Positions 36,990 through 45,963 of a stretch of 64,000 bases of DNA are shown one piece after another. The position numbers and the translations under genes were made by a program. This DNA is from Hymenobacter sp. BT730 (GTDB lineage: Bacteria; Bacteroidota; Bacteroidia; Cytophagales; Hymenobacteraceae), in contig NZ_JAUOFB010000001.1 of NCBI RefSeq assembly GCF_030542105.1, forward strand, positions 1 through 64,000. Direction: 5' to 3'. Below the pieces are notes generated by a model that had not been told where the DNA came from, did no database searches, and worked only from the letters and a program-made list of their open reading frames with translations. Position 1 is the stretch's first letter; each line of letters begins with the position of its first letter.

Positions 36990-37991
36990 TTAGGCAGGCT
37001 GAGCCGACAGCTGGTTTTTCAGCTTGTCAATCACCTTCACGGGCGCCGGATCGGTACCGTTTTTCTCCGCCAGGTAAATACTAACCCAGTCCAACAGGTG
37101 AATCAGGTAAAAAATCTGCGCGGTGAGGGACTTGCCTTTGGCGGTTACGTCCAGCACTTTGGCACCCTGGGCTTCAAATACGGGGCGGCACAGCTCCATA
37201 CGCTGGGCCACGCGCTTGTGGTCGAAGGCGGAGTGCAGGAACAGAACCGTGGTTTCGCGCAGAATCTTGGTGGGGAACTCCCAGCCCACAATTTCATTAT
37301 GGTTCATCTCCGGGAAGCTGTTCACGTGGCACAGCTGCTTGGAGTTTTCGTTTACCTGCTGCTGAAAGCGCACAGCGGTAGATTCCAACAGCGCATCACC
37401 ATATACTACTGGCAGCCGCTCGTACAAGGCTTCCGTAATTGTGTGAGCCTCTTCGCGTACGGCCGTTTCGGTTTCTTCTACCAGAGCAACGGCTTCGTGT
37501 AGATCGGCCAGATAGGAGTTATCAATCAGACCAGCTGCTTCCAGTACAAAGAACAGCTGAAACGCCGAGTAGCCGATGTTGGCCCGGGGCATTTTAGTCT
37601 CGCCTGGGAAAACGATGGTTGGATAGTTGTGCTCCTGGGCCAGCTTCAGCATCTGGCCGCCAGTGGTTACACACACAATAACAGCGCCTTTCTGCTGGGC
37701 CTCTTCCATGCCCGCCAGGGTTTCCTCGGTGTTGCCGGAGAAAGAGCAGGCAATGAACAGGGTATCCTGGTTTACGAAGCCAGGGATGTTATACGTCTTT
37801 ACTACCGACACGGGAACCGGCAGCTTATCCAGCAAAATAGACTGCACTACGCTGCCGCCAATGCCTGATCCGCCCATACCGGCAATGACCACATTGCGGT
37901 ATGCCTTTTTCTCTATCGTAATTTGGCTAGCCTGTCCGATGCGGATGGCGTCCTTCATTTGCTCGTTAAACTGCTCGACTAGTGTCTTCAT
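36990..37991 (-). CDS. SIS-domain phosphoglucose/phosphomannose isomerase family protein
   Basis: The 333-residue protein (start MKTLVEQFNEQ) has two SIS domains. Motifs are IAGMGGSGIGGS, IACSFSGNTEETL and, in the C-terminal half, NENSKQLCHVNSFPEMNHNEIVGW with the family Glu and His. This pattern fits bifunctional glucose/mannose-6-phosphate isomerases. True glucose-6-phosphate isomerase activity must be tested because the family includes aldose-sugar isomerases of other types. The gene is single, 53 bp upstream of lipB. Confidence 0.85.
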   Translation of the reverse strand: MKTLVEQFNEQMKDAIRIGQASQITIEKKAYRNVVIAGMGGSGIGGSVVQSILLDKLPVPVSVVKTYNIPGFVNQDTLFIACSFSGNTEETLAGMEEAQQKGAVIVCVTTGGQMLKLAQEHNYPTIVFPGETKMPRANIGYSAFQLFFVLEAAGLIDNSYLADLHEAVALVEETETAVREEAHTITEALYERLPVVYGDALLESTAVRFQQQVNENSKQLCHVNSFPEMNHNEIVGWEFPTKILRETTVLFLHSAFDHKRVAQRMELCRPVFEAQGAKVLDVTAKGKSLTAQIFYLIHLLDWVSIYLAEKNGTDPAPVKVIDKLKNQLSAQPA

Positions 37992-38121
37992 AAGTATCTG
38001 GAATTTCGCGGAAAACACGCAAAGTTACTAGATTTAGACCCAACGCCAATTCAAAGAACTAGTACTACCTGCTTTTATCCAATTTAACAGCCTCCTGCTG
38101 GAAAGTTACCCTCCCTCTGCT

Positions 38122-38481
38122 ATGGCTACAGCCGCTCATACACTCGGCCAAGCCGGAGAAGATGCTGCGGCGGCTTATTTAAATTCCCTGGGCTATGAGC
38201 TGGTTCAGCGTAGTTACCGATACCGTCGTGCTGAAGTAGACCTGGTAGTGCGCCAAGGCACCACACTGCTAGTTTTTGTGGAGGTAAAAGCGCGGTCTTC
38301 CAGCCAGTTTGGCTACCCCGAAACCTTTGTTACGGCCCGTAAGCAGCAGCTCTTCCGCCTGGCCGCCGAGCAGCTGCAGGAGGAGCTAAACTGGACCGGC
38401 GACATTCGCTTTGATATTCTGGCCGTGATGCCCAGCACTACCGGCTTCCGCATTGAGCATTTTGAGGATGCCTTCTATTGA
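38122..38481 (+). CDS. YraN/UPF0102 family endonuclease-like protein
   Basis: The 119-residue protein has a restriction-endonuclease-like fold. The visible pattern is GEDAAAAYLNSLGYELVQRSYRYRRAEVDLV followed by LVFVEVKARSSSQFG, which carries the conserved Asp, Glu and Lys of a PD-(D/E)xK site. Members are widespread and probably act in DNA processing, but their exact job is unsettled. The end nearly meets the convergent lipoprotein gene, 3 bp away. Confidence 0.9.
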   Translation: MATAAHTLGQAGEDAAAAYLNSLGYELVQRSYRYRRAEVDLVVRQGTTLLVFVEVKARSSSQFGYPETFVTARKQQLFRLAAEQLQEELNWTGDIRFDILAVMPSTTGFRIEHFEDAFY

Positions 38482-38484
38482 GCC

Positions 38485-39426
38485 CTAGTTTTTGGCTCCG
38501 GGCCTTGATAAGTCAGGCTGGCCGCGCTTATCCAGTTTATCCTTCTCATAAATCAGCACTGCGTTGCGGTTGTACTCTCTTAAAAGTTCCGGCTGTGTTA
38601 TTTCAGGGTCGTAGCCCGTTTCGCCGTACTGGTAGACATAGCGGCGGCGGTTGCGGAAGCCCCAGTACTTACTCCACTCTCCTACCTTCTTGCCGTTCTC
38701 AAACTGACCATCCCAGTCGCGCTGGCCGTTTTCCAGGAAGCGCACATAGTCCCCTTCCAGTTTGCCGTTTTCATAGGGTACTACTTCCTTGACGTGCTTC
38801 TGCTCCCCATCATAATAAGTGATAACCGCATCACGCGGGAAACCCATTTCGTAGTGGGTTTTGCTAAGCAGAATATTCTCTTTGTTATACTTTTCCCAGC
38901 GTAGGTGGCGTGTGCCCACCGCGTAAAAGCCGGTTTCTACTACTTTGCCACCCTGCAGTTTTTTGTAGGGACCATGCAATACTTTGTCGTTAGCGGGGTC
39001 CAGCTCGCCGGAGGCTTTAAATATTTTGCCTTTGCGCTGATTAAAGTAGTAGCGCGCCGGAGCGTAGGCGTTGGGCTGCTGAAAGTTTTTCAGGTAGTAG
39101 AAAATCTCGATTACCTGGTTTTTGCCTTTAGGGCCTGATTTCGTGTAGCCCTTCTTAATAGGTTCACCCAGAAAGACGTTCTTTTTCTTTTTGGGCTTGC
39201 GCTGGCTGGCTTTCTCCTGCTCCTTAGCTTTTTTTTCCTGCTCCTTGGTGAGGGCCGCCCGGGCCAGCAACGACGGTGCTTTGGTAGTGTCGCTGGAAGT
39301 TGTGAGCGTATCGAGGCCGGCGGCCATTGCAGGCTGCTCGGGTTTGCTGGAGAAGGAAACGGTTTTAGGTGAGCAGGCCGCTACCAGCAGCAGTACCACC
39401 CCTACCCACGAACGGAACGGACGCAT
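38485..39426 (-). CDS. YwqK-like (MORN-variant) lipoprotein
   Basis: I start this at MRPFRSWVGVVLLLVAAC, giving a lipobox with Cys18 and 313 residues. After a Lys-rich linker (ALTKEQEKKAKEQEKASQRK) come several variants of the YwqK/MORN repeat, such as GPYKKLQGGKVVETGFY, YENGKLEGDYVRFLENGQRD and FENGKKVGEWSKYWG. Databases often name such proteins toxin-antitoxin YwqK antitoxins, but no toxin gene is present and the lipid anchor argues for an envelope role. Function unknown. Confidence 0.8.
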   Translation of the reverse strand: MRPFRSWVGVVLLLVAACSPKTVSFSSKPEQPAMAAGLDTLTTSSDTTKAPSLLARAALTKEQEKKAKEQEKASQRKPKKKKNVFLGEPIKKGYTKSGPKGKNQVIEIFYYLKNFQQPNAYAPARYYFNQRKGKIFKASGELDPANDKVLHGPYKKLQGGKVVETGFYAVGTRHLRWEKYNKENILLSKTHYEMGFPRDAVITYYDGEQKHVKEVVPYENGKLEGDYVRFLENGQRDWDGQFENGKKVGEWSKYWGFRNRRRYVYQYGETGYDPEITQPELLREYNRNAVLIYEKDKLDKRGQPDLSRPGAKN

Positions 39427-39499
39427 CAGAAGAACAGACAGGATACGGAGCATCGAACGTAAATATAGCCGGATTTGGTGCCCTTGCCAGAAAGCAAAA

Positions 39500-39533
39500 A
39501 ACCCTGACCAGCGCCATAGAGCCAGTCAGGGTT
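39500..39533 (-). terminator. Terminator downstream of htpG
   Basis: A 9-bp outer stem (AACCCTGAC and its complement) with an inner GGC pairing is followed on the minus strand by six T residues, the usual intrinsic layout. Confidence 0.8.
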
Positions 39534-39558
39534 ACGTATTTTGCCTAAGCAGTTGGGC

Positions 39559-41391
39559 TTATTCAGCCGCCAGCAGCTCGGCGCTACGCTTTACAAAAGC
39601 CGTCAGGGCTTCGCCTTTCAGCATGCCTTGGGCCAGCAATGCCAGATCGAAGGCCTGGCGGGCCAGACGGCTGGCATCCTCCTCCGATGACTTCAGCACG
39701 CGCTGAGCCACGGCATTATTGGCGTTTACACTTACGGTGTAGGAGTCGGGCAGGGAGCCGAACATTTGCATACCGCCGCCGCCGCCGGTGCGCTGCATGT
39801 CCTTCATGCGGCGCATGAATTCAGGCAGCGTAATGATAACGGGGGCATCCTGCGGCGACAGAGCTTCTACCTGCACGTGCATGTGCTCGTTGTTGATGGC
39901 CTTGGCAAACACCTCCTGTAGCTTGGTTTTCTCGTCGTCGCTAAGGACACTTTCCGTGGTTTCGGCCTTCTCAATCAGCTTGCCGATGGTATCGGCGTCC
40001 ACGCGCTTGAAAGTGGTTTTCTCCAGCTTCTGCTCCAGCTGACCGATGAAGTGCGAGTCGAGGGGCCCATTGAGTTCCAGCACGTCGTAGCCGCGGTCCT
40101 GGGCAGCTTCCACAAAGCTGTGCTGGGCCTCGGCATCAGTGGTGTAGAGCACCACCGTCTGCTCGTTCTTGTCTTTCTGGTTGGCCTGGATGAACTCCTG
40201 GTACTCGGGCAGAGTAAAGAACTTGCCGGCTACGTTCTGTACCAGCGCAAAGTCCTTGGCCTTCTCGTAGAACTTCTCATCCGAGAGCATGCCGTACTTC
40301 ACGAACAGCCCAATATCCGACCACTTCTCCTCAAAGCCTGCGCGGTCCTTGCGGAACAGCTCGGCCAGCTTGTCGGCTACCTTCTTGGTGATGTAGGTGT
40401 TGATTTTGCGCACCGCCGCGTCGGCCTGCAGGAAAGAGCGGGACACGTTCAGCGGGATGTCCGGTGAGTCAATCACCCCGTGCAGCAGCATCAGGAACTC
40501 GGGCACCACGTCCTTCACCTCATCGGTAATGAACACCTGCCGCGAGTAGAGCTGGATTTTGTTGCGCTGGAACTGCAGCTCGTCCTTCACCTTGGGGAAA
40601 TACAGAATACCCGTCAGGTTGAAGGGATAGTCCACGTTCAGGTGAATCCAGAACAGCGGCGCTTCCGAGAAAGGATACAGCTCCTGGTAGAACTTGGTGT
40701 AGTCCTCGTCGGTCAGCTCCGAGGGCTGCTTGGTCCAGATAGGGGCAGTCTGGTTGATAATCTGGCCCTCGAACTCAATCGGAATCGGCAGGAACTTGCA
40801 GTACTTGGTGAGGATGGTGCGCAGGCGGGCCGGCTCCAGGAACTCGTCGGAGTCTTCGGCTATGTGCAGCACCACATCGGTGCCCCGGTCGGCCTTGTCG
40901 GTGGTTTCCAGGCTGAACTCAGTGCTGCCGTCGCACACCCAGTGGGCGGCTTCGGTGCCTTCCTTGTAGCTCTTGGAGAAGATTTCCACCTCCTTGGCTA
41001 CCATGAAGGCGGAGTAGAAGCCCAGACCGAACTGACCAATAATCTGGTCTTTGGCCGAGGCGTCTTTCTCCTTATACTTCTCCACAAACTCGGTGGCGCC
41101 GGAGAAGGCAATCTGGTTGATATACTTCTTGATTTCCTCGCCCGTCATGCCCAGGCCCCGGTCGGAGATGGTGATGGTGCGTTTTTCCTTATCCAGGCTC
41201 ACCTTCACGGTCAGGTCGCCCAGCTCGCCTTTGAACTCGCCGAGCTGCGCCAGACTCTTCAGCTTCTGGGAGGCATCCACGGCATTGGACGTCAGCTCCC
41301 GCAGGAAGATTTCGTGGTCGGAGTACAGGAATTTCTTGATGATGGGGAAGATATTCTCGGTGTGAATCGAGATGCTACCTTTCTCTTGCAT
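39559..41391 (-). CDS. htpG: Molecular chaperone HtpG (Hsp90)
   Basis: HtpG is the bacterial Hsp90. The 610-residue protein (start MQEKGSISIHTENIFP) has the GHKL ATP site: ELTSNAVDASQKL, ISDRGLGMTGEEI and GQFGLGFYSAFMVA. The middle domain shows LPLNVSRSFLQADAAVRKI in its local form IPLNVSRSFLQAD. The C-terminal dimerisation domain is shorter than in E. coli and includes the Gly-rich RTGGGGGMQMFG stretch. The open frame extends 25 codons upstream without Hsp90 likeness. It is divergent from the DUF202 gene. Confidence 0.97.
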   Translation of the reverse strand: MQEKGSISIHTENIFPIIKKFLYSDHEIFLRELTSNAVDASQKLKSLAQLGEFKGELGDLTVKVSLDKEKRTITISDRGLGMTGEEIKKYINQIAFSGATEFVEKYKEKDASAKDQIIGQFGLGFYSAFMVAKEVEIFSKSYKEGTEAAHWVCDGSTEFSLETTDKADRGTDVVLHIAEDSDEFLEPARLRTILTKYCKFLPIPIEFEGQIINQTAPIWTKQPSELTDEDYTKFYQELYPFSEAPLFWIHLNVDYPFNLTGILYFPKVKDELQFQRNKIQLYSRQVFITDEVKDVVPEFLMLLHGVIDSPDIPLNVSRSFLQADAAVRKINTYITKKVADKLAELFRKDRAGFEEKWSDIGLFVKYGMLSDEKFYEKAKDFALVQNVAGKFFTLPEYQEFIQANQKDKNEQTVVLYTTDAEAQHSFVEAAQDRGYDVLELNGPLDSHFIGQLEQKLEKTTFKRVDADTIGKLIEKAETTESVLSDDEKTKLQEVFAKAINNEHMHVQVEALSPQDAPVIITLPEFMRRMKDMQRTGGGGGMQMFGSLPDSYTVSVNANNAVAQRVLKSSEEDASRLARQAFDLALLAQGMLKGEALTAFVKRSAELLAAE

Positions 41392-41590
41392 AACGCTTTG
41401 GCAAAGGGTGAAAACTAAAAACCGGACGAAACGCCAGTTCCCAAAGGAGCTGAAGCTGTCGGGCACCGCGCTTCAAACCTCGTTCCACGCCCCCGGACGC
41501 TGTCAGATTGGCATTCTTAAACCTCGACCGGGCCTCTTTGCGTATGTAATCCTGCCTCTCCGCTCTATCCACCGTACTGCCTCTTTTCGT

Positions 41591-41878
41591 ATGGCACCCT
41601 TTCGTACTACCGTTTCCCGTCGTGATTTTCGTGAGCTAATGGCCCTGGAACGCACACACATGGCTAATGAGCGCACTATGCTGGCCTACGTACGCACCGC
41701 CATGACGCTGGTGGTAGCCGGGTTTTCCCTGATTCAGTTTTTCCGGGACAACTTCTTTGTTTGGGTGGGGGTAACGCTGGTGCCTATTGGGGTGGGCGTG
41801 GTGGTAGCTGGTTGGCTGCGCTACCGGCAAAAAACCGCGCATATGAGCCAGGACGCCGAAGCCGATTCTCCGGAGTAA
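41591..41878 (+). CDS. DUF202 (YidH-like) membrane protein
   Basis: The 95-residue protein has two membrane helices. The family stretch is ALERTHMANERTMLAYVRTAMTLV followed by FSLIQFFRD. Such proteins are common in bacteria and have unknown function; some lie with polyphosphate-related VTC/SPX genes in eukaryotes. I start at MAPFRTTVSRRDF, since the longer upstream frame has no coding character. It is divergent from htpG with a 199-bp gap. Confidence 0.88.
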   Translation: MAPFRTTVSRRDFRELMALERTHMANERTMLAYVRTAMTLVVAGFSLIQFFRDNFFVWVGVTLVPIGVGVVVAGWLRYRQKTAHMSQDAEADSPE

Positions 41879-41986
41879 TCAGGCAAGATATTAACAGTAA
41901 ATACTATAACTTTTTATATAGAATATACCGAAAAGTCAGACAATTTATCTGCCTTTCGTTTAGTACTATTACCCGCTAAAACAGCA

Positions 41987-42010
41987 GCCCAACCACATAT
42001 GCGGCTGGGC
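41987..42010 (-). terminator. Hairpin after the 42041-42502 gene
   Basis: A stem with small bulges (GCCCA.CC to GG.TGGGC around CATATG) is followed on the minus strand by GCTGTTTTAG. It lies 31 bp past the stop of the minus-strand gene. Confidence 0.5.
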
Positions 42011-42040
42011 CGGGTAAAATTCCTAAGGAAAAAGAAGCAG

Positions 42041-42502
42041 CTAGGCTACCTGTTTGCGGGCGCCGATGCTTACCTGCCACTGGTGCTCCAGCATTTCGGC
42101 TTCGCCGGGACTATGCGCGAGCCAGTCCAGAGCAGCCGGTGCACAGCTAAAAAACTGTATCAGGCCACAATCATACTGATGAGCTTCATGCAGGGCGCTT
42201 TCCAGCACCAGTTGGTTATGCAGGCTATCTGGCAGAATAAGAGCCAGGTGATGCACGGCCGTGTTCAGGCCGAACTCCGGTAGCCACTCTTCGCTGAGCC
42301 ATGCCTGCTCCTGCGGCCCTAAGGGAGGCAGACCACGCGTATCCGCCATCCAGCGCTGCACATCATAGTGCAGCGTGATAAACAATAACTCCTGGAAAGC
42401 CTCCTGAAAACGGGACAGACTAAGTGCCCCCTGCCACTGCCAACGCAGTAACTTTAGCGGCTCATGGTACTGCAAATACAGCGACTTTCGGGTAAATATC
42501 AT
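42041..42502 (-). CDS. Conserved hypothetical protein, STAS/SpoIIAA-like in shape
   Basis: I do not recognise a defined family. The 153 residues are soluble with a mixed alpha/beta pattern. The stretches KLLRWQWQGALSLSRFQEAF, DVQRWMADTRGLPPLGPQEQ and HHLALILPDSLHNQ resemble small bacterial proteins of SpoIIAA/STAS type, where a strand carrying DxR precedes a helix. This is only a resemblance. It has one candidate terminator and no operon partner. Confidence 0.7.
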   Translation of the reverse strand: MIFTRKSLYLQYHEPLKLLRWQWQGALSLSRFQEAFQELLFITLHYDVQRWMADTRGLPPLGPQEQAWLSEEWLPEFGLNTAVHHLALILPDSLHNQLVLESALHEAHQYDCGLIQFFSCAPAALDWLAHSPGEAEMLEHQWQVSIGARKQVA

Positions 42503-42908
42503 CCTAACAACACGTTACTTCTCACCACACTGATAGGGCAAAAGTACGTTTCGCTATTAGGACTAGAACATGAATTCGTCGAAAATATATTAAGTATAAA
42601 TCAATAGAATTATTCTACTATTTAAAAACATGGATAGCACAACTGTTTACACAAAAAGTGCATCCTGGACTTCAGCTGTTAGAGCAGTAGGTCGTAGCCG
42701 AAGTATAAGCTGGCGAAGCAGAAGGCGGGTAATTCGTTTCATGGACTCTGGGGTATAGATTAGGAGACAACACAAAACTACATACCCAGTATTACCAGCA
42801 GATGATGAGGGTGTTATGATTTGGTAATTGATATAAGGCAACTCCCTTGCTTCAAATTCGTCCTTCACTTTCTCCGTACTGTCGGAAAGTCAGTATGTTT
42901 GATTTGTT
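42503..42908. other. AT-rich gap of 406 bp without a convincing gene
   Basis: This is the longest gene-free stretch of the window. It is clearly more AT-rich than its surroundings, especially 42540-42660. One minus-strand frame (42647-42868, 73 codons) exists but has no recognisable features. TATGTTTG at 42894-42901 resembles a -7 promoter element for the downstream metal-related gene. I see no transposase remnant or tRNA. Confidence 0.6.
42869..42901 (+). promoter_or_regulatory. Possible promoter of the metal-uptake cluster
   Basis: TATGTTTG (42894-42901) fits TAnnTTTG, and TTTC at 42869-42872 could stand for the -33 element with a 21-bp gap. The predicted transcript would begin right at the GTG used for the first gene, so either the mRNA is leaderless or a later start is used. 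Confidence 0.35.
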
Positions 42909-43289
42909 GTGAGGTTTCTGATAGACGTACGCTCCTCTCGTTCCTGGCTGGCCCTTTGGCTTTTGCTCTGCTTTTTGCGCGTATTACTGCCTGATAGCTG
43001 GCTTCTGGCGCTGCATACCCACCAACATACCCAGAAAGAAGTATCCTTTGCGGCCCAAAAACCAGGCTCCCGCTCTAAAGCCGTGCTGACCACCAAACAT
43101 CAGCACTGCCCTATTGATCAATTCTATTCAGCGGCATTTCAGCCGGCCTCTCCCCTGAAATTACCGCAGCCGGTGGTAGCCTATGGCACCAGCCAGCTGG
43201 CAATATGGGTGCTGCAGCGGCCTGTTAGCCGCATTATTAGTGTACAACTGCGGGGCCCGCCTACTATGGCCTCCTGTCTTCTTTCCTAA
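42909..43289 (+). CDS. Small His/Cys-containing exported protein of metal cluster
   Basis: The frame of 126 codons from a GTG start encodes a hydrophobic N-terminal segment (SWLALWLLLCFLRVLLPDSWLLAL), then HTHQHTQ, HQHCPIDQFYSAAFQP and a C-terminal LRGPP. Short proteins with this layout (export signal, His-rich turn, HxCPxxxF motif, (R)GPP end) often precede TonB receptors for metal ions in Bacteroidota. It probably binds or senses a divalent metal in the periplasm. Start and exact function are uncertain. The TonB receptor gene follows after 151 bp on the same strand. Confidence 0.6.
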   Translation: MRFLIDVRSSRSWLALWLLLCFLRVLLPDSWLLALHTHQHTQKEVSFAAQKPGSRSKAVLTTKHQHCPIDQFYSAAFQPASPLKLPQPVVAYGTSQLAIWVLQRPVSRIISVQLRGPPTMASCLLS

Positions 43290-43440
43290 GAACCCGCTCA
43301 GCGGGCCACAAGCAGGTGCCGTAAAAGCGGTACTACCCTTCTGCTGGCCTGTGCGGATACGGCAGGCGTTTTCCTAAAAGCCTGTGCTCCCAGGCTTCCC
43401 TCTTTTTCTTTTCCTGATTTTATTTTTTCGTCCATTCTAT

Positions 43441-45864
43441 ATGGCCCGAATTCTTCTTTTACTGTGCTGCTTTATTTGGAGCAGCGCAGTCACGGCCCAG
43501 GTAAAGCCCACTATGCCCCCCATGACGGGCCGGGTAATTGACCAGCGCACCCAGGAGCCCCTGCCCGGCGCCACCGTGCTTTTCCCAGATCTTAAACGGG
43601 GTACCAGCACGGCGGCAGATGGCACTTTTCGCTTCAACGAACTGCCCCGAGGGCGTTTTCTGATCCAGGTACGCTTTATCGGCTACAGTACGGTGGTACG
43701 CTCGGTAGAAACCGGAAGTGGCGCGCCCTTGGAAATTGCCCTTGTGCCGACGGATACTGAAATTGGGCAGGTAGTGGTTACGGGAGTATCGGTCAGCACG
43801 GAAATGCGCCGTTCCCCGGTCCCCACGTCCGTTATTGATCATACGCGCCTGAATCAGTCGGCTGCCAGCAATGCCGTGGACGCCATTGCCCATACGCCAG
43901 GCCTGTCACAGATTACCACTGGCGCGGCCATCAGCAAGCCTGTTATTCGCGGGTTGGGCGGCAACCGGGTCATTACTCTCAACAACGGCTCCAAGCAGGA
44001 AGGCCAGCAGTGGGGGGATGAGCACGGCATTGAAATAGATGAATATAGTATTGACCGGGCCGAGGTGATTAAAGGCCCCGGTAGCCTGCTTTATGGCTCC
44101 GATGGCATGGCCGGCGTAGTGAATTTTCTGGCTCCCGACCCCGTAGATGACGGCAAGGTGCTGCTGGAGGCCGCTGCTGGCTACCAGACTAATAACCATC
44201 AACAGGGTTATTCTTTAATGAATGCCGGCAACCGCCACGGCTTTAACTGGCTGGTGCGTGGTAGCCGCAAAGTGGCTGGCAACTATCAGAATCGTTATGA
44301 TGGGCGCGTCTTCAACTCCGGGTTTCGGGAGTTGAATGGCAACGGCTACGTGGGGCTCAACAAAAGCTGGGGATATTCCCACCTCACGTTTAGCTCCTTT
44401 AATCAAAGGATTGGACTGGTAGAAGGCGACCGTGACCCTACAACGGGCCGTTTTGTGCGTCCCGGCTCAGGACCAGCGGATGAGCCTTATGTGACGGTGC
44501 CCGATGATGAGTTACGCGGCTACGCCATAACAGTACCTTATCAACGCATTAACCACTTGCGCTTGGGAAGCGAAAACAACCTGATTTTTGGGCAGCACCG
44601 GCTGACGCTTAATGTGGGCTGGCAGCAGAACCTGCGCCGGGAATATGGTGAGCTTGAAACACCCAACGACCCAGGCCTATACTTCCAGCTTCGCACCGTA
44701 GACTATGCTTTGCGCTACTTCCTGCCGGAGAAAAACGGCTGGAACACCACGGTAGGGCTGAGTGGTATGCGCCAGGAAAACATGAATAAGGGTATCGAAT
44801 TCCTGATACCAGCCTACCGGCTGCTGGATGGCGGCGTGTTTGCCGTGACCAAGAAGTCGTTTGGGAAACTGGACCTGAGCGGCGGGTTGCGCTATGACTT
44901 GCGCCACATTACCGCGGACGCTTTATACCTGGGCGCGAATGAAGAGCCAGTGCCTGCCCCGGAAGGAGAGCAAAAATTTGCTGCCTTCACTTCCAACTTC
45001 CGCAACCTATCGGGCAGTGTGGGTGGAGCTTACAGTATCACGGAGAAACTGGTATTGAAAGCCAATGCCTCCCGTGGATTCCGGGCGCCCAACATTGCCG
45101 AGCTGGGTTCCAATGGCATACATGAAGGCACTATCCGCTACGAAATTGGGGACCCAACTCTGAAAGCCGAAACCAGCCTGCAGCTGGATGGCGGGATTAG
45201 CTTTGTATCTGACCACATAGGACTAACGGTGGATGCCTTTCGCAACCGCATCCAAAACTATGTTTTCCCCACCCGTCTGGCAGATTCTGTGGCCGTAACC
45301 GGCGACCCGGTGTTTCGCTACAACCAGGGAGATGCCCGCCTGGCCGGCGGCGAAATTACCCTGGACCTGCACCCTCACCCGCTGGACTGGCTGCACTTTG
45401 AGAACAGTTTTTCCATGGTACGGGCCGTGCAGCTTAATCAGCCGGATAGCCTGCGCTTTCTGCCCATGATTCCTGCCGACAGGCTGCAATCGGAGCTGCG
45501 CGTGAACTTCCGCAAGGTGGGCACCTCCCGGCTGGCCAACCTCTATGCCCGCCTGGGGATAGAATACACCTTCGCCCAAAACCGCTTTTTCTCCGCCTAC
45601 GATACCGAAACCCGCACCCCTGGTTATACGCTTTTAAACGCGGGCCTCGGCTCTGATGTCCTGAATGCCAAGGGAAAAACGCTTTTCTCCTTGTATCTGA
45701 CCGGCAATAACCTGTTGGATGTAGGCTACCAGAGCCACCTCAGCCGCCTGAAATATGCGGCATACAATGAGGCGAATGGGCGCACCGGCGTATTCAACCT
45801 GGGACGAAACCTAAGCATGAAGCTGATAGTACCGCTGGCGTGGTCCATGGCTACGAAGCAGTGA
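43441..45864 (+). CDS. TonB-dependent outer-membrane receptor
   Basis: This 807-residue receptor (start MARILLLLCCFIWSSAVTAQ with signal peptide) has a CarboxypepD_reg N-terminal domain (GRVIDQRTQEPLPGATVLFP), a plug domain (PTSVIDHTRLNQ, ISKPVIRGLGGNRV, VIKGPGSLLYGSDGMAGVVNF), and a C-terminal 22-strand barrel with ANASRGFRAPNIAELG. Its plug resembles receptors for metals and metal chelates more than SusC-type nutrient receptors. With the His-rich protein upstream and the CDF exporter downstream, zinc or another divalent metal is the best guess. Another Met 19 codons earlier (43384) leads into a hydrophobic run and is less likely. Confidence 0.9.
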   Translation: MARILLLLCCFIWSSAVTAQVKPTMPPMTGRVIDQRTQEPLPGATVLFPDLKRGTSTAADGTFRFNELPRGRFLIQVRFIGYSTVVRSVETGSGAPLEIALVPTDTEIGQVVVTGVSVSTEMRRSPVPTSVIDHTRLNQSAASNAVDAIAHTPGLSQITTGAAISKPVIRGLGGNRVITLNNGSKQEGQQWGDEHGIEIDEYSIDRAEVIKGPGSLLYGSDGMAGVVNFLAPDPVDDGKVLLEAAAGYQTNNHQQGYSLMNAGNRHGFNWLVRGSRKVAGNYQNRYDGRVFNSGFRELNGNGYVGLNKSWGYSHLTFSSFNQRIGLVEGDRDPTTGRFVRPGSGPADEPYVTVPDDELRGYAITVPYQRINHLRLGSENNLIFGQHRLTLNVGWQQNLRREYGELETPNDPGLYFQLRTVDYALRYFLPEKNGWNTTVGLSGMRQENMNKGIEFLIPAYRLLDGGVFAVTKKSFGKLDLSGGLRYDLRHITADALYLGANEEPVPAPEGEQKFAAFTSNFRNLSGSVGGAYSITEKLVLKANASRGFRAPNIAELGSNGIHEGTIRYEIGDPTLKAETSLQLDGGISFVSDHIGLTVDAFRNRIQNYVFPTRLADSVAVTGDPVFRYNQGDARLAGGEITLDLHPHPLDWLHFENSFSMVRAVQLNQPDSLRFLPMIPADRLQSELRVNFRKVGTSRLANLYARLGIEYTFAQNRFFSAYDTETRTPGYTLLNAGLGSDVLNAKGKTLFSLYLTGNNLLDVGYQSHLSRLKYAAYNEANGRTGVFNLGRNLSMKLIVPLAWSMATKQ

Positions 45865-45963
45865 GTACTCAACTCCGGAAAAGGGAGGCATACAGCCAGA
45901 TGGCGCGTAGCTTCGTTTACTGGTTGATTCCGTTCCTTTTCCATCTCCGTATTCCCTGGATAT

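Noticed and set aside
38485..39426. Toxin-antitoxin module
   Set aside because: YwqK-like proteins are often named antitoxins, but no toxin gene is adjacent and this one is a lipoprotein.
40480..41418. Plus-strand frame of 312 codons
   Set aside because: It is the complement of htpG, where the Hsp90 motifs are complete.
42647..42868. Minus-strand frame of 73 codons
   Set aside because: It is AT-rich, has no motif or upstream signal, and lies in an otherwise empty gap. It cannot be excluded but is not supported.
43290..43440. Cobalamin riboswitch ahead of the TonB receptor gene
   Set aside because: I looked for the B12-box and the multi-stem core and did not find them. The gap holds only weak GC-rich pairings.
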